Assembly (NCBI GenBank): GCA_946411385.1
Contig: CAMKDV010000002.1
Location: forward strand, 62,001 to 126,000
DNA length: 64,000 bases
DNA from: an uncultured Bacteroidales bacterium
GTDB lineage: Bacteria; Bacteroidota; Bacteroidia; Bacteroidales; Paludibacteraceae
Direction of reading: 5' to 3'
Shown: positions 12,001 through 19,355 of the stretch, piece after piece
How positions within the stretch are numbered: the first letter of the stretch is position 1
Layout: each line of letters begins with the position of its first letter
The notes under the pieces: model-generated
What the model was told of the DNA's origin: nothing
What the model saw: the letters and a program-made list of their open reading frames with translations, nothing else
Databases searched by the model: none
Made by a program: the position numbers and the translations under genes

Positions 12001-13808
12001 ACGAGCACGACTCGGATGAGCCGAAGCAGCTCTCGCAGCTCATCATCCCGAACATCCCTGCCGACGGACAGACTCACACGCTCTATGTGCGCTTCGACGA
12101 TCCTGCAGGATGCTCTGCCCAGATGGAGCTCACCGCACCACTGCAGCCCGTGATCCATACAGCAGGCGCACTGGCCGGCATGCAGTATATCAGTTGTGAC
12201 AAGACGTACGAAGCTACCGTGGATGTCACGTTCGTCAACGGCGGCAAGATGCTTTGCCTGACCTATACCGATGCCGGCACGCAGCATACGCTCACCGCGC
12301 CTACGGTTCACGGCCAGACTTCGCACACCTTCACCCTGACCGGCCTGACCGATACCGACCATGGCGCCCACGACGTGCATGTCTACTTCGAGGATATGAG
12401 CGCATGCGGCATCGTGGCTACCTACACCGAGCCTACGCTCATCGTCATCACGCCTGATTTCGCGGTCAGCACTTCTGCCAACCCGTGCGGTATGGTCGAG
12501 TACACGCTTACCGGACAGATCACCTTCAACCATGCCGACGGCTGGCTGGTGGTAGAGTATGACGACGCTCATTGGGTCACTATCTCCAACCCCGTCTCCC
12601 CGACATCGTTCTCTATCCCGTACATGTCTGCTGAAGGCACCGGCCTGACGCTCAAGGCGCACTTCACCAACGCTCCGTCGTGCAGCGTGCAGTCGGCGCC
12701 GTTTGCTTCGCCGGAGGTGGCTACGCTCAGCGCAGCTGTCGCACGCGTCGACACCGTCTTCACTTGCTCCGACAAGGAGTATGTCGTGTATCTCGACATC
12801 GCTTCTGCCAACCAGCACGGCACAGGTGTGGTGCTTGACTGCACGGCAGATGGCACGGAGCGCATCGTGCTCACCTACACCGACTCGTTCAACGGCATCG
12901 ACTCGTTCACCATAGCCCGTCCTGAAAGCGCACAGACGCATTACGTGCGCGTACGATATGAGGACACAGGCTGTGAAGAAGATTTGATGGGTAGCACGCT
13001 CATCCACGTCAATCCGTACGTCAAGCCCGAGCCGGTCATCAAACTTGATTCTGTCGAGCGCATGTGTAACAGCGAGACCGAACTGGCATTGCCGTTCACG
13101 CTCGTACAGGGCGCCATCGATCAGGCTACGCTCACGCTGCTCGACCGCGACGGACAGACCATCGTCGATGCAGAGACGCTGACTAACGAGCAAGATACAC
13201 TCTTCCGTTACACCTTGCCCGAGAAGCTCGAAGCCGGCATCTATTCGGCTACGATTACGGCACAAGACACACTGAACTGTACGACCACACAGACGCTGCC
13301 TATCGAGTTCGCTATAGAAGGTCTGCTGCGCTCGAAATGGACGGACGTGCTGCTCGTAGATAACAGCAGCGGCTTGTATTCCGAATACCAGTGGTATCAG
13401 AACGGCACGCTGCTCGAAGGACAAACGGGACAAACGATCTACCTGCCCGAAGGCATGACGGGCAAGTCGTACTACTGCCGTCTGACCACCAAAGAGGGAT
13501 ATATCTATACCTGCGAATATGTATTTGACAGCATACCCCGAGCCGCCGATGACCCGCGCAACCAAGATCTGCTCAACGAGATTGACGTGCAGCCTAACCG
13601 TGTTATCCAAGGTGGTCGTGTACGCATCACACAGACGCTGACCGAACCGCTGCAGATCATTCTCTACAGCGCTACTGGCAAGCGCATCGAGCAGCATACG
13701 CAGACGGATGAAGCAGGATGGATCAACATGCCGTCCATCCAGGGCATCTACCTCGTGCGCGTGGAAGGCCAAAGCGGCATGACCACGGCAAAGATTGTCG
13801 TATACTAA
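3..13808 (+). CDS. Giant multi-repeat secreted/surface protein with T9SS type A-like C-terminal sorting domain; 5' end lies outside the window
   Basis: Frame is open from the window edge through ORF 72..13808 (>4570 aa). Tandem beta-sandwich-like repeats with paired Cys; C-terminus ...IILYSATGKRIEQHTQTDEAGWINMPSIQGIYLVRVEGQSGMTTAKIVVY resembles a Por/T9SS sorting domain. Confidence 0.9.
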   Translation, partial: GVTTNPNIFWERFAHLSPKDGSYMAVFDGDSGEQIAWQASTSDNPNLKLKQGTTYMFSFWVANVNNFGEMVTRDTKNNAILQFKIRYKDKNDEWHERFLGEETDLNDDEYFNNLWHQNSATFTSDYDADEVIISVVDKNSTGMRIGNDFALDDIRFRAVSVRSATIRARELFSLEYKEPLSSPVNLRVEWLTTPACGLDTCTMRVSFRYPNTTTHNILLTLTDLTEGGYGTIVSGGLLSKTPIVGNPDSTDYVGIFTSRADDGKRIPGAIYKAGIIADAKTHNLKAKLTVLDSKSVDHGGETTKTADAPGVPALTIKKANIVDPACDGTTYGWDIDVDYTAFTGTELKFYIDDVEKAKRTISYNKDLQSITGVTISGLTADGKPHTLRVATGHTLDCVPTTKKIAPKGNLLTEFYVAAQPVDCDVTTYKLEGHWTVTKPSTSVFDTLIIKENGVIIYKDTVRGASADATSATGSKVFDGVYTIGADHKTYTAYLKERSDCPVTTAAAYSDPVTPKMTFDEDVSFEDISCNTMTYTLIVPIKYTNQHGRMWAYIDKGSPSEIKQEITDLAGYKSATGYTGYAEDASERKTLVKFTGLTGDYAAHTVSVECDGALSCHLTDGKAKGYTAPTIPTLTVTYYNKPDSVLPCNQTTYTLSGTIRYRNFDESTIRVWVDAASYAAAATNKRKEYAITPNSTDVLSLSFAIDNVPADSADHYLHVESAGRGAACPYTSEAIRAPFSPKIDEVYFTGNPATLACGTAAPYYTAVVNVRATNHCKARLTVEYPGGATETKTVTSDVTTFTFPTHPIDGSTQTVKVWFDYVHAKRSECETSNSFTAPVLPISSVSSISVTPATTACDEDTVSLSFDLNYTNQDGTLTVWVDDDHKAEKTIEYDYHNSSTSHTKNITLNGLPADGATHTLYYNFASANSCHNQAVPLAAFPRTPMITGVTTRVPEKINCSDASYKDTVDVAFKWTDDEILVVEYKDKSRTVHTEEVSLSGKSSPCRIIVTMDKKDGYAKDTVYVYFKGSGFSGCHEKGLHTKIFSTPSSSSVKGNFDVTVTDRSSCDNLLYDLSGKIEFTDADGDLIIECEGKDPIVKTSGSYTSPVSFKFEGLTTEAVGKAITTYFSNQTKCKSNSKEYNSPSIPSYSVSGMSFSAPVCDDTLSTLSFTLTHIKQTGTLKVWVDGLAKKTVTYTSGTVATDQVITFDGVRADSLTHTLHVQFEGGMCSTERTFTTPNAPYSPKVTSISSALKTAPCTFDKYTQTVTFTVGNSQNKKVTVMCKGQIVTATSHNGVNTIDIPNIPRTLSNLEDDSIVIFFPSADICSPRRKITYIEYPKPELVEINIPDEQGTIACGAASYSLIGNIRYTNLDSKPQVWLDSKESEAVTLGTATLKSKDTLTIAISGITVPTDGKLHTLHVKAGGWTASCSVADNFTAKWRPLISNVTAVQASEYAHCDGTYAVTGRVSFSQSNDKKLIIKYTDKDGITHTKEYSTSSSDTYKDYEITGLDHLGAHRDTIKAYFEGTDICNYDAQTEPYTTPVVKAITLGAITSNDVVCGESSFSISVPVSSNVAGETIILSDGYGHTKSVTSSTSTETYTMGGFTAAGSITAQFEGVACSKTAPQSFVATELKPYPTFSLEEITGQCHPASSFTVGYTHTNAANIKYAVKLGDVTKQAETTVAVNEGKTFSFSTVDWAAGTYTISAYAVSAAGCTSSTTSTTFTIYTKPRVTALSVAEACAEDATTTVTYTTADASTFKYYVVGKTTLSDAASVGSSFTLPIGAYAAGTYTLKMVANSATCISDTVSTPFTINKKPAITALAVADACAEDATTTVTYTTADASTFKYYVVGKTTLSDATPVGAPFTLPIGAYAAGTYTLKMVANSATCVSDTVSATFTINKKPAVTALAVADACAEDVSTTVTYTTADASTFKYYVVGKTTLSDATPVGAPFTLPIGAYAAGTYTLKMVANSATCVSDTVSATFTINKKPAVTALAVADACAEDANTTVTYTTADASTFKYYVVGKTTLSGATAVGTSFTLPIGTYTAGTYTLKMVANSATCGSDTVSTTFEVFAKPTIAISSIINRCDDEASTTVTYSVTAADTYKYYIVGKSSLSSAQAVTVGGTFSLDISSLTAGTYTLKMVANSASCVSDTTSKTFTVYSIPSVTITPPVPIHTGITPVNVSIALSGEATSYDYRFMDGDDPVPGAGNSGTDVAAAQTTITLATGALSEGTYKLYVTPKTATCTGIERHVDVVVNNKPSVSFIEPVEDICVGTSSLNISYTPSGDAETLTYFVKKGSITIVASTTIDVPEPLTPLVFDISSWGVGTYTISGHVTSDVPVVGDETTMDFTIYPLPTFAFKDELPADCYPSTSISVGYTSTNASLYSYTLTLEGAGSPARTANDQAAVADGSIILNTDGLTAGRYTLAVQATSAHGCNAADVVSKIVTIYPKPAIAITGIADQCDYESMTPVVYTSSDADTYNYYIVGQTSLKAIAPIAAPAGSFDLDISMLSAGTYTLKMVANSATCVSDTVSATFTINKKPAVTALAVADACAEDVSTTVTYTTADASTFKYYVVGKTTLSDAASVGSSFTLPVSSYAAGTYTLKMVANSATCISDTVSATFTINKKPAVTALAVADACAEDATTTVTYTTADASTFKYYVVGKTTLSDAASVGSSFTLPIGAYAAGTYTLKMVANSATCVSDTVSATFTINKKPAVTALAVADACAEDVSTTVTYTTADASTFKYYVVGKTTLSDATPVGAPFTLPIGAYAAGTYTLKMVANSATCVSDTVSATFTINKKPAVTALAVADACAEDATTTVTYTTADASTFKYYVVGKTTLSDAASVGSSFTLPIGAYAAGTYTLKMVANSATCVSDTVSATFTINKKPAVTALAVADACAEDVSTTVTYTTADASTFKYYVVGKTTLSDATPVGAPFTLPVSSYAAGTYTLKMVANSATCVSDTVSATFEVFAKPTIAISSIINRCDDEASTTVTYSVTAADTYKYYIVGKSSLSSAQAVTVGGTFSLDISSLTAGTYTLKMVANSASCVSDTTSSIFTIHPVPVVTLTPPMPIREGEASVPVALSLTDAETYDYIFYEADGISVREFGSDISASVTSIVLTSTATLPEGSYRLTVTPKNATTGCTGTTKEVQVKVNNKPSINFTEPAAVCVGTNSLNIEYTTSTDAKQFTYAITTKAGAPKQATTTVNLSEYPSSQTIDISTWEYGTYTLTGHVSYTTGTTTVTGDDTSVDFTILAQPTVEPISQPIDFIGCGESYDVTIVVNLFNNAGRDILARYTDNGGIHTTLPVHTSVGDQTATIVLSDLTDTDHTTAHEVLVYVDGFESCGYTASYNDPKRKTITFVEVNPQPKSCGDAIYTVTGTVKANCDEGTIVVEYDATHKQEVAASTSGKPFMISGIPEAGVAQLKAYYLGKTCGYVYADYSEPVKPQASITATPPTLACDVRSFDLPFTLSYTYQEAGTLTVWVDATHKKTFYSAAGGYLANNATAQTLTDAITGLPADGSTGHKLYYAFDGTHSCTDSINLAAFPRTPRITDVTPGNIPSVVPGLTGTYNPTFTVTYEYTDGETLMLDYQTADGTWHSVSSAPATMSGASSYTFTGLTFDDVAMSGRTVRVYFEGLTCRYEQPYPTPSNSSITFQTLTITNTSSCGSLLYNLSGTVSYTGTSVGDLVVELGAMHRCTIPESQCVADRPLPFAIQGIDVPVPATGSQLDAYFTNTSGNRAHSDLFYEPVIPAVDALNIEYGTPACDAVVTTLDFDIRYIKQKGTLTAWVDTQAPQTVTYTSIDADVPDVVHVQLDNIPADSMQHRLYISFDGDHSCADQSFPLPHAPFSPRIHSYQTDTSGIACGKDTYDVTVTFHADNHQGRPITVACRTQQQTITATDGLMSVTFTDIERTTDNSSDDYVEIYFADATYCTTPTRVSYDEPALPAISIANPVFVTPTCDSTTTTLTFDLSYTRQTGDLKIRVDDLPEQTVAYEHDSDEPKQLSQLIIPNIPADGQTHTLYVRFDDPAGCSAQMELTAPLQPVIHTAGALAGMQYISCDKTYEATVDVTFVNGGKMLCLTYTDAGTQHTLTAPTVHGQTSHTFTLTGLTDTDHGAHDVHVYFEDMSACGIVATYTEPTLIVITPDFAVSTSANPCGMVEYTLTGQITFNHADGWLVVEYDDAHWVTISNPVSPTSFSIPYMSAEGTGLTLKAHFTNAPSCSVQSAPFASPEVATLSAAVARVDTVFTCSDKEYVVYLDIASANQHGTGVVLDCTADGTERIVLTYTDSFNGIDSFTIARPESAQTHYVRVRYEDTGCEEDLMGSTLIHVNPYVKPEPVIKLDSVERMCNSETELALPFTLVQGAIDQATLTLLDRDGQTIVDAETLTNEQDTLFRYTLPEKLEAGIYSATITAQDTLNCTTTQTLPIEFAIEGLLRSKWTDVLLVDNSSGLYSEYQWYQNGTLLEGQTGQTIYLPEGMTGKSYYCRLTTKEGYIYTCEYVFDSIPRAADDPRNQDLLNEIDVQPNRVIQGGRVRITQTLTEPLQIILYSATGKRIEQHTQTDEAGWINMPSIQGIYLVRVEGQSGMTTAKIVVY
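5181..6224 (+). repeat. In-frame tandem array, 4 x 261 bp (87 aa) units KPAVTALAVADACAED...
   Basis: KP(A/R)(V/I)TAL motif recurs at 5181, 5442, 5703, 5964; next variant unit begins at 6225. Confidence 0.95.
7629..8933 (+). repeat. In-frame tandem array, 5 x 261 bp units, same family as 5181-6224
   Basis: Unit starts 7629, 7890, 8151, 8412, 8673; followed at 8934 by the same KPTIAISSIINRCDDE unit that follows array 1 at 6225. Confidence 0.95.
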
Positions 13809-13819
13809 TAGTTTTACAG

Positions 13820-14665
13820 ATGCGATATACCGTAATCATACCTCATTACAACACACCGGAGCTGTTGCGCCAGGCAATAGCTTCAGTGCCTGTACGCGAC
13901 GATGTAGAGGTGCTGGTGTCCGACGATAAGGAAGGTCGCGGAGCAGGCTGGGCACGCAATCAGATGCTGCCCAAGGCGCAAGGCGAATGGATCATGTTCC
14001 TTGATGCCGACGATCTGTTTACGCCGGAGGCTTTTCCAGCCTTCGACCGCATGACCGAACATACCGATGCCGACATCATCTATTTCCGCCTCATCAGCAC
14101 ATTTGTCGACACCGGCGAACTGTCCAACCGCGATGCACACCTCAACCGCCTGGTGGATGCCTATCTGCAAGCACCCACCCCATACAACGATAACGTCCTG
14201 CGCTACCGGTTTCACGAGCCTGTTGCCAAGCTCATCCGCCGAACGATGGTGATGGAGCACCATCTGACGTTCGAGAATGTGCGATGGGCGAATGATGTGC
14301 GTTTCTCAGCGGAGATTGGTCATTATGCCCGCAGCATAGCCGTGGCGCCGGATGTGGTGTACGACGCCCGCGTGCGTTATGGCAGTCTGGTCAACCAGCA
14401 TTCGCTCGACAGCCGGCGGTGCCGCTACGAGGTGATGCTGCGCCACAACCGGATGCTGCGCCAATGGGGACATCCCGAGATGCAGGAGTCGCTCATGTTC
14501 TCCCTACGTCGCGCGTTTGCCATGGGAGGCATAAAAGCGCTCATCGAGTTCATTCGCCTCGGCAGGCAGTATGATGCCGACTTCCTAATCGGATGGAAAG
14601 CATGGCTCAAGAACGCTTTCAACCGCGAGGAAAAGCAGGGCAAAGAACGGTATATCGTGTCATAA
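13820..14665 (+). CDS. Family 2 glycosyltransferase
   Basis: MRYTVIIPHYNTPELLRQAIASV...EVLVSDDKEGRGAGWARNQML...FLDADD; ATG at 13820 follows the upstream stop closely. Confidence 0.88.
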   Translation: MRYTVIIPHYNTPELLRQAIASVPVRDDVEVLVSDDKEGRGAGWARNQMLPKAQGEWIMFLDADDLFTPEAFPAFDRMTEHTDADIIYFRLISTFVDTGELSNRDAHLNRLVDAYLQAPTPYNDNVLRYRFHEPVAKLIRRTMVMEHHLTFENVRWANDVRFSAEIGHYARSIAVAPDVVYDARVRYGSLVNQHSLDSRRCRYEVMLRHNRMLRQWGHPEMQESLMFSLRRAFAMGGIKALIEFIRLGRQYDADFLIGWKAWLKNAFNREEKQGKERYIVS

Positions 14666-14696
14666 CGGACACACAGAAAAATTTTTCTTGCCAAAA

Positions 14697-14729
14697 ATTT
14701 GCAAATGTCAAAAAAAAGTAGTAACTTTG
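14697..14729 (+). promoter_or_regulatory. Promoter: ATTTGCAAAT (14697) and TAACTTTG (14722)
   Basis: Bacteroidetes -7 box TAnnTTTG; decamer start 25 bp upstream of the octamer start. Confidence 0.75.
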
Positions 14730-14746
14730 TACCGCTTTTTTGAAGT

Positions 14747-15070
14747 ATGAAACTGGATAAAGAAAGTTGGCTCTCTTTCCTCGACGCTCATCCGTGGGTG
14801 AAGCGTTGGGTGCTCAACAAGTATATTGTTGCCGGTGTGGTATGTGGGCTACTCTTTCTTTTCGGCGGTGAGCAGAGTCTGTTGCAGCAATGCAAGCGCT
14901 TGAGGCACATGCGTCATCTGCAGGAGCAGATCACTATCAGCCGCGAGCATATAGCCCAATGTGAGCGCGATTTGCAGACCCTCACCGATACCGACAGTCT
15001 GGAGCGTTTCGCGCGCGAAAAATACCATATGCACACGCCTAATGAAGAGGTGTATGTAATCAAACCATAG
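14747..15070 (+). CDS. Septum formation initiator family protein (FtsB/DivIC-like)
   Basis: Short protein with one TM followed by coiled coil; ...SLERFAREKYHMHTPNEEVYVIKP typical C-terminus. Confidence 0.8.
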   Translation: MKLDKESWLSFLDAHPWVKRWVLNKYIVAGVVCGLLFLFGGEQSLLQQCKRLRHMRHLQEQITISREHIAQCERDLQTLTDTDSLERFAREKYHMHTPNEEVYVIKP

Positions 15071-15071
15071 G

Positions 15072-15230
15072 ATGAAAGCAGGATATATCCTTTTGATCAT
15101 AGGCTTGGTGGGACTGGCAGCAGGTGCCATCCTCTCGGTGAAAGATATCGAGCCGTATGCCGACTATACGTTGGTAGGAGCTGCCGTGTTGGTCGTATTG
15201 TCAGGCTCGCTAAGGATGCGTAACAAATAA
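15072..15230 (+). CDS. Small two-TM membrane protein (52 aa)
   Basis: MKAGYILLIIGLVGLAAGAILSVKDIEPYADYTLVGAAVLVVLSGSLRMRNK; start directly after the FtsB-like stop; below the ORF-track length cutoff. Confidence 0.6.
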   Translation: MKAGYILLIIGLVGLAAGAILSVKDIEPYADYTLVGAAVLVVLSGSLRMRNK

Positions 15231-15265
15231 TTGACTGTATGCAGGACCGTCTCGTCAACGAACAC

Positions 15266-15862
15266 ATGATCCTCGGTATCGACCCGGGCACGTTGTATAT
15301 GGGCTACGCCATCTTGCATACCGTGGGGCAGAAAGCCGAGATCATCGACTTTGGCGTGTACGACGTGCATAAGCTGGACGACCAGTACGCACGGCTGCAG
15401 AGGGAGTTCTTTTTCTTGCAGGAGATAATCGATAGGCATCACCCTTCGTGCCTGGCTATCGAGACGCAGTTTGTGGACAAGAACCCCCAGACGATGATCA
15501 AGATTGTGCACGCCCAGGGTGTGGCTATCGCGGCTGCCTTATCGAGGGATGTGCCCGTGTACGAATATTCGCCGATGAAGATCAAGATGGCTATCACCGG
15601 CAACGGCCACTCCACCAAACAGCAGGTGGCGGATATGTTACAGCGCTTTCTGCACATACCCGACGAGCAGATGCCTAAGAAGCTCGATGCTACCGACGCA
15701 CTGGCTATTGCCTACTGCCATTTCCTGCAATTAGGGCTGCCGGTCAATACCGCCAAAGGCGCCAAGAACTGGACGACCTTTGCCAAGCAGCACGGCATGG
15801 TGGACGGCGCTGCCACCACCCCCAACCAGAAGCTCCTCGCGGCACTGCGAGGGAAAAAGTGA
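15266..15862 (+). CDS. ruvC: Crossover junction endodeoxyribonuclease RuvC
   Basis: MILGIDPGTLYMGYAIL...LAIETQFVDKNPQTMIKI...KLDATDALAIAYCH. Confidence 0.93.
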   Translation: MILGIDPGTLYMGYAILHTVGQKAEIIDFGVYDVHKLDDQYARLQREFFFLQEIIDRHHPSCLAIETQFVDKNPQTMIKIVHAQGVAIAAALSRDVPVYEYSPMKIKMAITGNGHSTKQQVADMLQRFLHIPDEQMPKKLDATDALAIAYCHFLQLGLPVNTAKGAKNWTTFAKQHGMVDGAATTPNQKLLAALRGKK

Positions 15863-16001
15863 AAAGTGAAAGGAGAGAGGACGCTGCGCTATAGGACGCA
15901 ATAATTTGCTACAGAGTTTAGGACGCTGCGCTACAGGGGAAAGGTGAAAGCTGAAAAATGAAATAACAAATAACAAATAACAAATAACAAATAAATAATA
16001 A
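15853..16001. repeat. Degenerate heptamer arrays (GTGAAAR-type; TAACAAA-type) flanking two GGACGCTGCGCTAYAGG copies
   Basis: gtgaaaagtgaaagg ... ggacgctgcgctatagg ... ggacgctgcgctacagg ... gaaataacaaataacaaataacaaataacaaata. Confidence 0.85.
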
Positions 16002-16002
16002 C

Positions 16003-16170
16003 ATGGCTTACAAAATTTCTGACGACTGCATTGCATGCGGTACATGTAAAGATGAATGCCCGATGGGCGCAATCTCTGAAGGCGAGCACTACTCGATTGA
16101 TCCGGACGTATGTGTCGATTGCGGCACGTGCGCTGATGTATGCCCGAGCGGCGCTATCGGTCCGATGTAA
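16003..16170 (+). CDS. 2[4Fe-4S] ferredoxin (55 aa)
   Basis: MAYKISDDCIACGTCKDECPMGAISEGEHYSIDPDVCVDCGTCADVCPSGAIGPM; two CxxCxxCxxxC motifs. Confidence 0.95.
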   Translation: MAYKISDDCIACGTCKDECPMGAISEGEHYSIDPDVCVDCGTCADVCPSGAIGPM

Positions 16171-16177
16171 TTCACGA

Positions 16178-18160
16178 ATGACGTTAGTCAACAGCTTTTC
16201 TCATCATCTTCGTCAGTACCTGTGCCGCTTGGCGGCATGTGTGCCGGCGCTGGTGATGGGATCGTGTGTGTTTGCCGTGGAGGCGTCCGACCTCCGACTG
16301 GCAGAGGTAGAGGTGGTGGCTGAGCAAGCGGAAGTGCAGTCGCGTGCGTATAGACTCGTGTCGGTACTATCGCGCGATGAGATAGCTGCGCTGCCGGCTG
16401 CTACCGTGGCGGATATACTCCAATACCTTCCGGGCTTGGATGTGCGGCGCCGTGGGGCGAACGATGCCCAGGTAGACCTCAGCATGCGCGGCGGCACTTT
16501 CGATCAGGTGCTTGTGCTCATCAACGGCGTACCGCTCACCGATGCGCAGACAGGCCATTATACGCTCAACCTGCCCATATCTTCCCTGCTCATCGAACGC
16601 ATAGAGGTGCTGCAAGGCGCTTCTACCCTCGTATCCGGCACCAATGCGTATGCCGGCGCGGTGAACATCGTCACGGGCAGCGGGGCACAGGCATCTGCCG
16701 ACGACAGCTGCTCGTCAGCCGTCCATTCGTCGCTGCGACTATCCACCGGCATGAACGCACTGTTCAGTCCGGCTGCCACGCTCTCGGCGGTGGCTGGCGA
16801 GGTAAAGGTGGATGCCTCGGCTGACTACAGCTACACCGACGGCTACTATGCGCCCTCACCTTCGGCGCGTGAGGCGGAAGCGCTCGCCAATAACTCCTGC
16901 CGCTTGGCAAACATCTATATGCGTACACGCTGGCGCACGCTGGACGTACAAGCCGGTGCGCAATACAAGGATGCCGGAGCCGGACTGTTCTATGGCAGCA
17001 GTACCGACCAGCATGATGCCACCCGTACCGTTTTTGCCTCAGCGCGGTATGCCCACCACTGGGGAGCATGGAGTTTGCATGCGCAGGCAGCCTACCGGCT
17101 TAACCATGACCACTACGAGTGGCATCGCGGCAATCCTGCCGGCAGCAATACCCATACCACCCATACAGCCGATGCCATCCTTCGGGCTGCGTATGCCTCA
17201 GCTATAGGTACTACCTCTCTCGGGCTGGAGCTGCGCAACGAGAATATACGCTCCACCGCTCTGGGCGACACCAACAGGCTGCATCTGGCCTATTTCGCTT
17301 CGCAAACCTTCGCTTACCGCCACCTCTATGCCTCGCTCAGCCTGTGCGGGCATTACAACACATTCTTTGGCCACCGGCTGACCGGAGGCACCAACCTCGG
17401 CTATCATTTCCCCGCCCGCGCCGGGCGCGCTGACGAAGGCAGCCTGTACGTGAACGCCTCTCGCGCCTTGCGTCTGCCCACGTTCACCGACCTCTATTAC
17501 GATGCCGGCAACCAGCTCGGCAACCCTGATCTGAAGCCCGAGACGGCGTGGATGTTCTCCATTGGAGGAACGTACAACCATTGCGCTTTCCACCTGACGG
17601 CCGACGGATGGTACCGTCTCTCCAACAACACTATCGACTGGGTGTATGTGCCCGACGACACGCGCCGTCCCTATCATGCTGCCAACGCGCAGCGCTTGCA
17701 TGCTGCCGGAGCCGAACTGACCGCAGCCTACCGTCCTGTCGCCGACAGCCGTCATGTCAATAGCCATTGGCTGCGTGCCGTTACGATTACCTATGCCTAT
17801 ACGTGGCTCGACATGGACCTGCATGCCACGCAATCGCGTTACCTGGACTACCTGAGCCACAAGCTGGTGCTCGGCATCGAGCATGCCATCTACGTATCGC
17901 CTCACCCTGACCGCAGCGGCGTGATTGCCGCAGCATGGCATCTGCGCTGGCAGAAGCGTGAAGGCGACTACACCTCTGCTGAAGGCGTCGTATGCCCCTA
18001 TCAGCCCGTACTGCTGCTGGATGGCAGCCTCTGCTGGCAGAACAGCCGCATCAAGGTCAGCGCCGATTGCACCAACATCACCAACCGCCATTATTACGAC
18101 TATGGCTCACTGCTCATGCCCGGAGCATGGGCTAAGATCACCGTAGAAGCCCACATATAA
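16178..18160 (+). CDS. TonB-dependent outer membrane receptor
   Basis: Plug domain ...VADILQYLPGLDVRRRGANDAQVDLSMRGGTFDQVLVLINGVPLTDAQTGHY...; C-terminal barrel LRLPTFTDLYY..GNPDLKPE. ORF 16031..18160; ATG 16178 gives a plausible signal peptide. Confidence 0.9.
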   Translation: MTLVNSFSHHLRQYLCRLAACVPALVMGSCVFAVEASDLRLAEVEVVAEQAEVQSRAYRLVSVLSRDEIAALPAATVADILQYLPGLDVRRRGANDAQVDLSMRGGTFDQVLVLINGVPLTDAQTGHYTLNLPISSLLIERIEVLQGASTLVSGTNAYAGAVNIVTGSGAQASADDSCSSAVHSSLRLSTGMNALFSPAATLSAVAGEVKVDASADYSYTDGYYAPSPSAREAEALANNSCRLANIYMRTRWRTLDVQAGAQYKDAGAGLFYGSSTDQHDATRTVFASARYAHHWGAWSLHAQAAYRLNHDHYEWHRGNPAGSNTHTTHTADAILRAAYASAIGTTSLGLELRNENIRSTALGDTNRLHLAYFASQTFAYRHLYASLSLCGHYNTFFGHRLTGGTNLGYHFPARAGRADEGSLYVNASRALRLPTFTDLYYDAGNQLGNPDLKPETAWMFSIGGTYNHCAFHLTADGWYRLSNNTIDWVYVPDDTRRPYHAANAQRLHAAGAELTAAYRPVADSRHVNSHWLRAVTITYAYTWLDMDLHATQSRYLDYLSHKLVLGIEHAIYVSPHPDRSGVIAAAWHLRWQKREGDYTSAEGVVCPYQPVLLLDGSLCWQNSRIKVSADCTNITNRHYYDYGSLLMPGAWAKITVEAHI

Positions 18161-18204
18161 CCAACAGCAAAGCTCACCAACAGAGAAACTAAAAAACAGA
18201 GAAC

Positions 18205-19254
18205 ATGAAAAACTATTGTATCATCTTATTGGCTTGCATCGCCCTGCTGGGCGCAGGATGCACGCAGGGCAACGTACCGGAAGACCTCTCCCGTCTGGAA
18301 GGGCTGTGGGGACTGACCACCGACAAGGTGTCGCCTGCTGACGGACGATACGAGGAATATATTCAGTTCTATGCCGACTATAGCTTCGAGTACTATTACA
18401 TCACCTCCGCCACCTATGTGTATCATGTAGGCGTGTACAGCATTAGCAAAGGTGAGCTGACGCTCAACTACAAGGGTCTCCGCCGCTTCGATGTAGTGGA
18501 AGATCTGCCGCGGCTCACCGACAGCTATTTTTCCCCCAACAGCCTTGAGCAAAGCGTGATGACCATCTTGGACTACAGCACCGACCGGATGCTCTTCCGT
18601 GCGGGCAGCACCAAGTGCTATCTGTTCCCGGCATCGCAGATCTACGGCTGGAACGACGAGTTCTCCGCAGCCGACGTGCCCGTCATCGAAGAAGCGCTCA
18701 TTGCCCAATGGGACCAGCTCGATTTCTATCAGTACAGCTGGCAGGGCAGCATCTGGTGGTACTTCTACGAACCCGAGAAGAACGGCATCACCTTTGCTGA
18801 CGACGGCATCATCACCGATTGTCCGTTCTGGGCAAACCGCGTGCTGGAGAAGATGATCAATGCCGGCAAACTGACCACCAGCGAGCAGGTGGAAATCAAT
18901 CCTGACGACTGCGGCTGGAGCCTGAGCGGCGACACGCTCAGCATGACCTGCAGCCGCTATCTGGCGTTCACGCCCGATGCAGCGGGCAACCGCACCGCCG
19001 AGCATACCGAGACGCCCGAACTGCCAGTCACTATCCGTTTTCTGGTGCAGACTCTCACGCCCTACTATCTCGTGCTCTTCAACCCCGAAACCAATCTATT
19101 CCACGCCTTCTACCGTCACAAGCCTGACACCCCTGCAGCCGACGCACCTGCTGCACATGCCCGTCCCCACTCGGATGCGCTCTGGCACTCTGAAGCCCAC
19201 ACGATGTTAGATTGTCCTCTTGTAGGTTGTCATCCAAGCTTATCTGATCGTTGA
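18205..19254 (+). CDS. Lipoprotein, lipocalin-like N-terminal domain possible
   Basis: MKNYCIILLACIALLGAGCTQG lipobox; LEGLWGLTTDKVSPADG... Confidence 0.7.
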   Translation: MKNYCIILLACIALLGAGCTQGNVPEDLSRLEGLWGLTTDKVSPADGRYEEYIQFYADYSFEYYYITSATYVYHVGVYSISKGELTLNYKGLRRFDVVEDLPRLTDSYFSPNSLEQSVMTILDYSTDRMLFRAGSTKCYLFPASQIYGWNDEFSAADVPVIEEALIAQWDQLDFYQYSWQGSIWWYFYEPEKNGITFADDGIITDCPFWANRVLEKMINAGKLTTSEQVEINPDDCGWSLSGDTLSMTCSRYLAFTPDAAGNRTAEHTETPELPVTIRFLVQTLTPYYLVLFNPETNLFHAFYRHKPDTPAADAPAAHARPHSDALWHSEAHTMLDCPLVGCHPSLSDR

Positions 19255-19317
19255 GTGATGCTCACATAAAGTGCAGCATCCCCATGCGTCTGCTGGCCGA
19301 ACTGTTTCCTATCGAAC

Positions 19318-19349
19318 GAGGGTGTGTCAAAACTAATTGGCACACCCTC
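19318..19349. terminator. Hairpin between convergent genes (bidirectional terminator candidate)
   Basis: GAGGGTGTGTC-AAAACTAATT-GGCACACCCTC. Confidence 0.7.
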
Positions 19350-19355
19350 TCTATA

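Noticed and set aside
11598-13772. 724-aa minus-strand ORF
   Set aside because: Fully antisense to the giant repeat protein; composition (R/H/V rich) is typical of a shadow frame.
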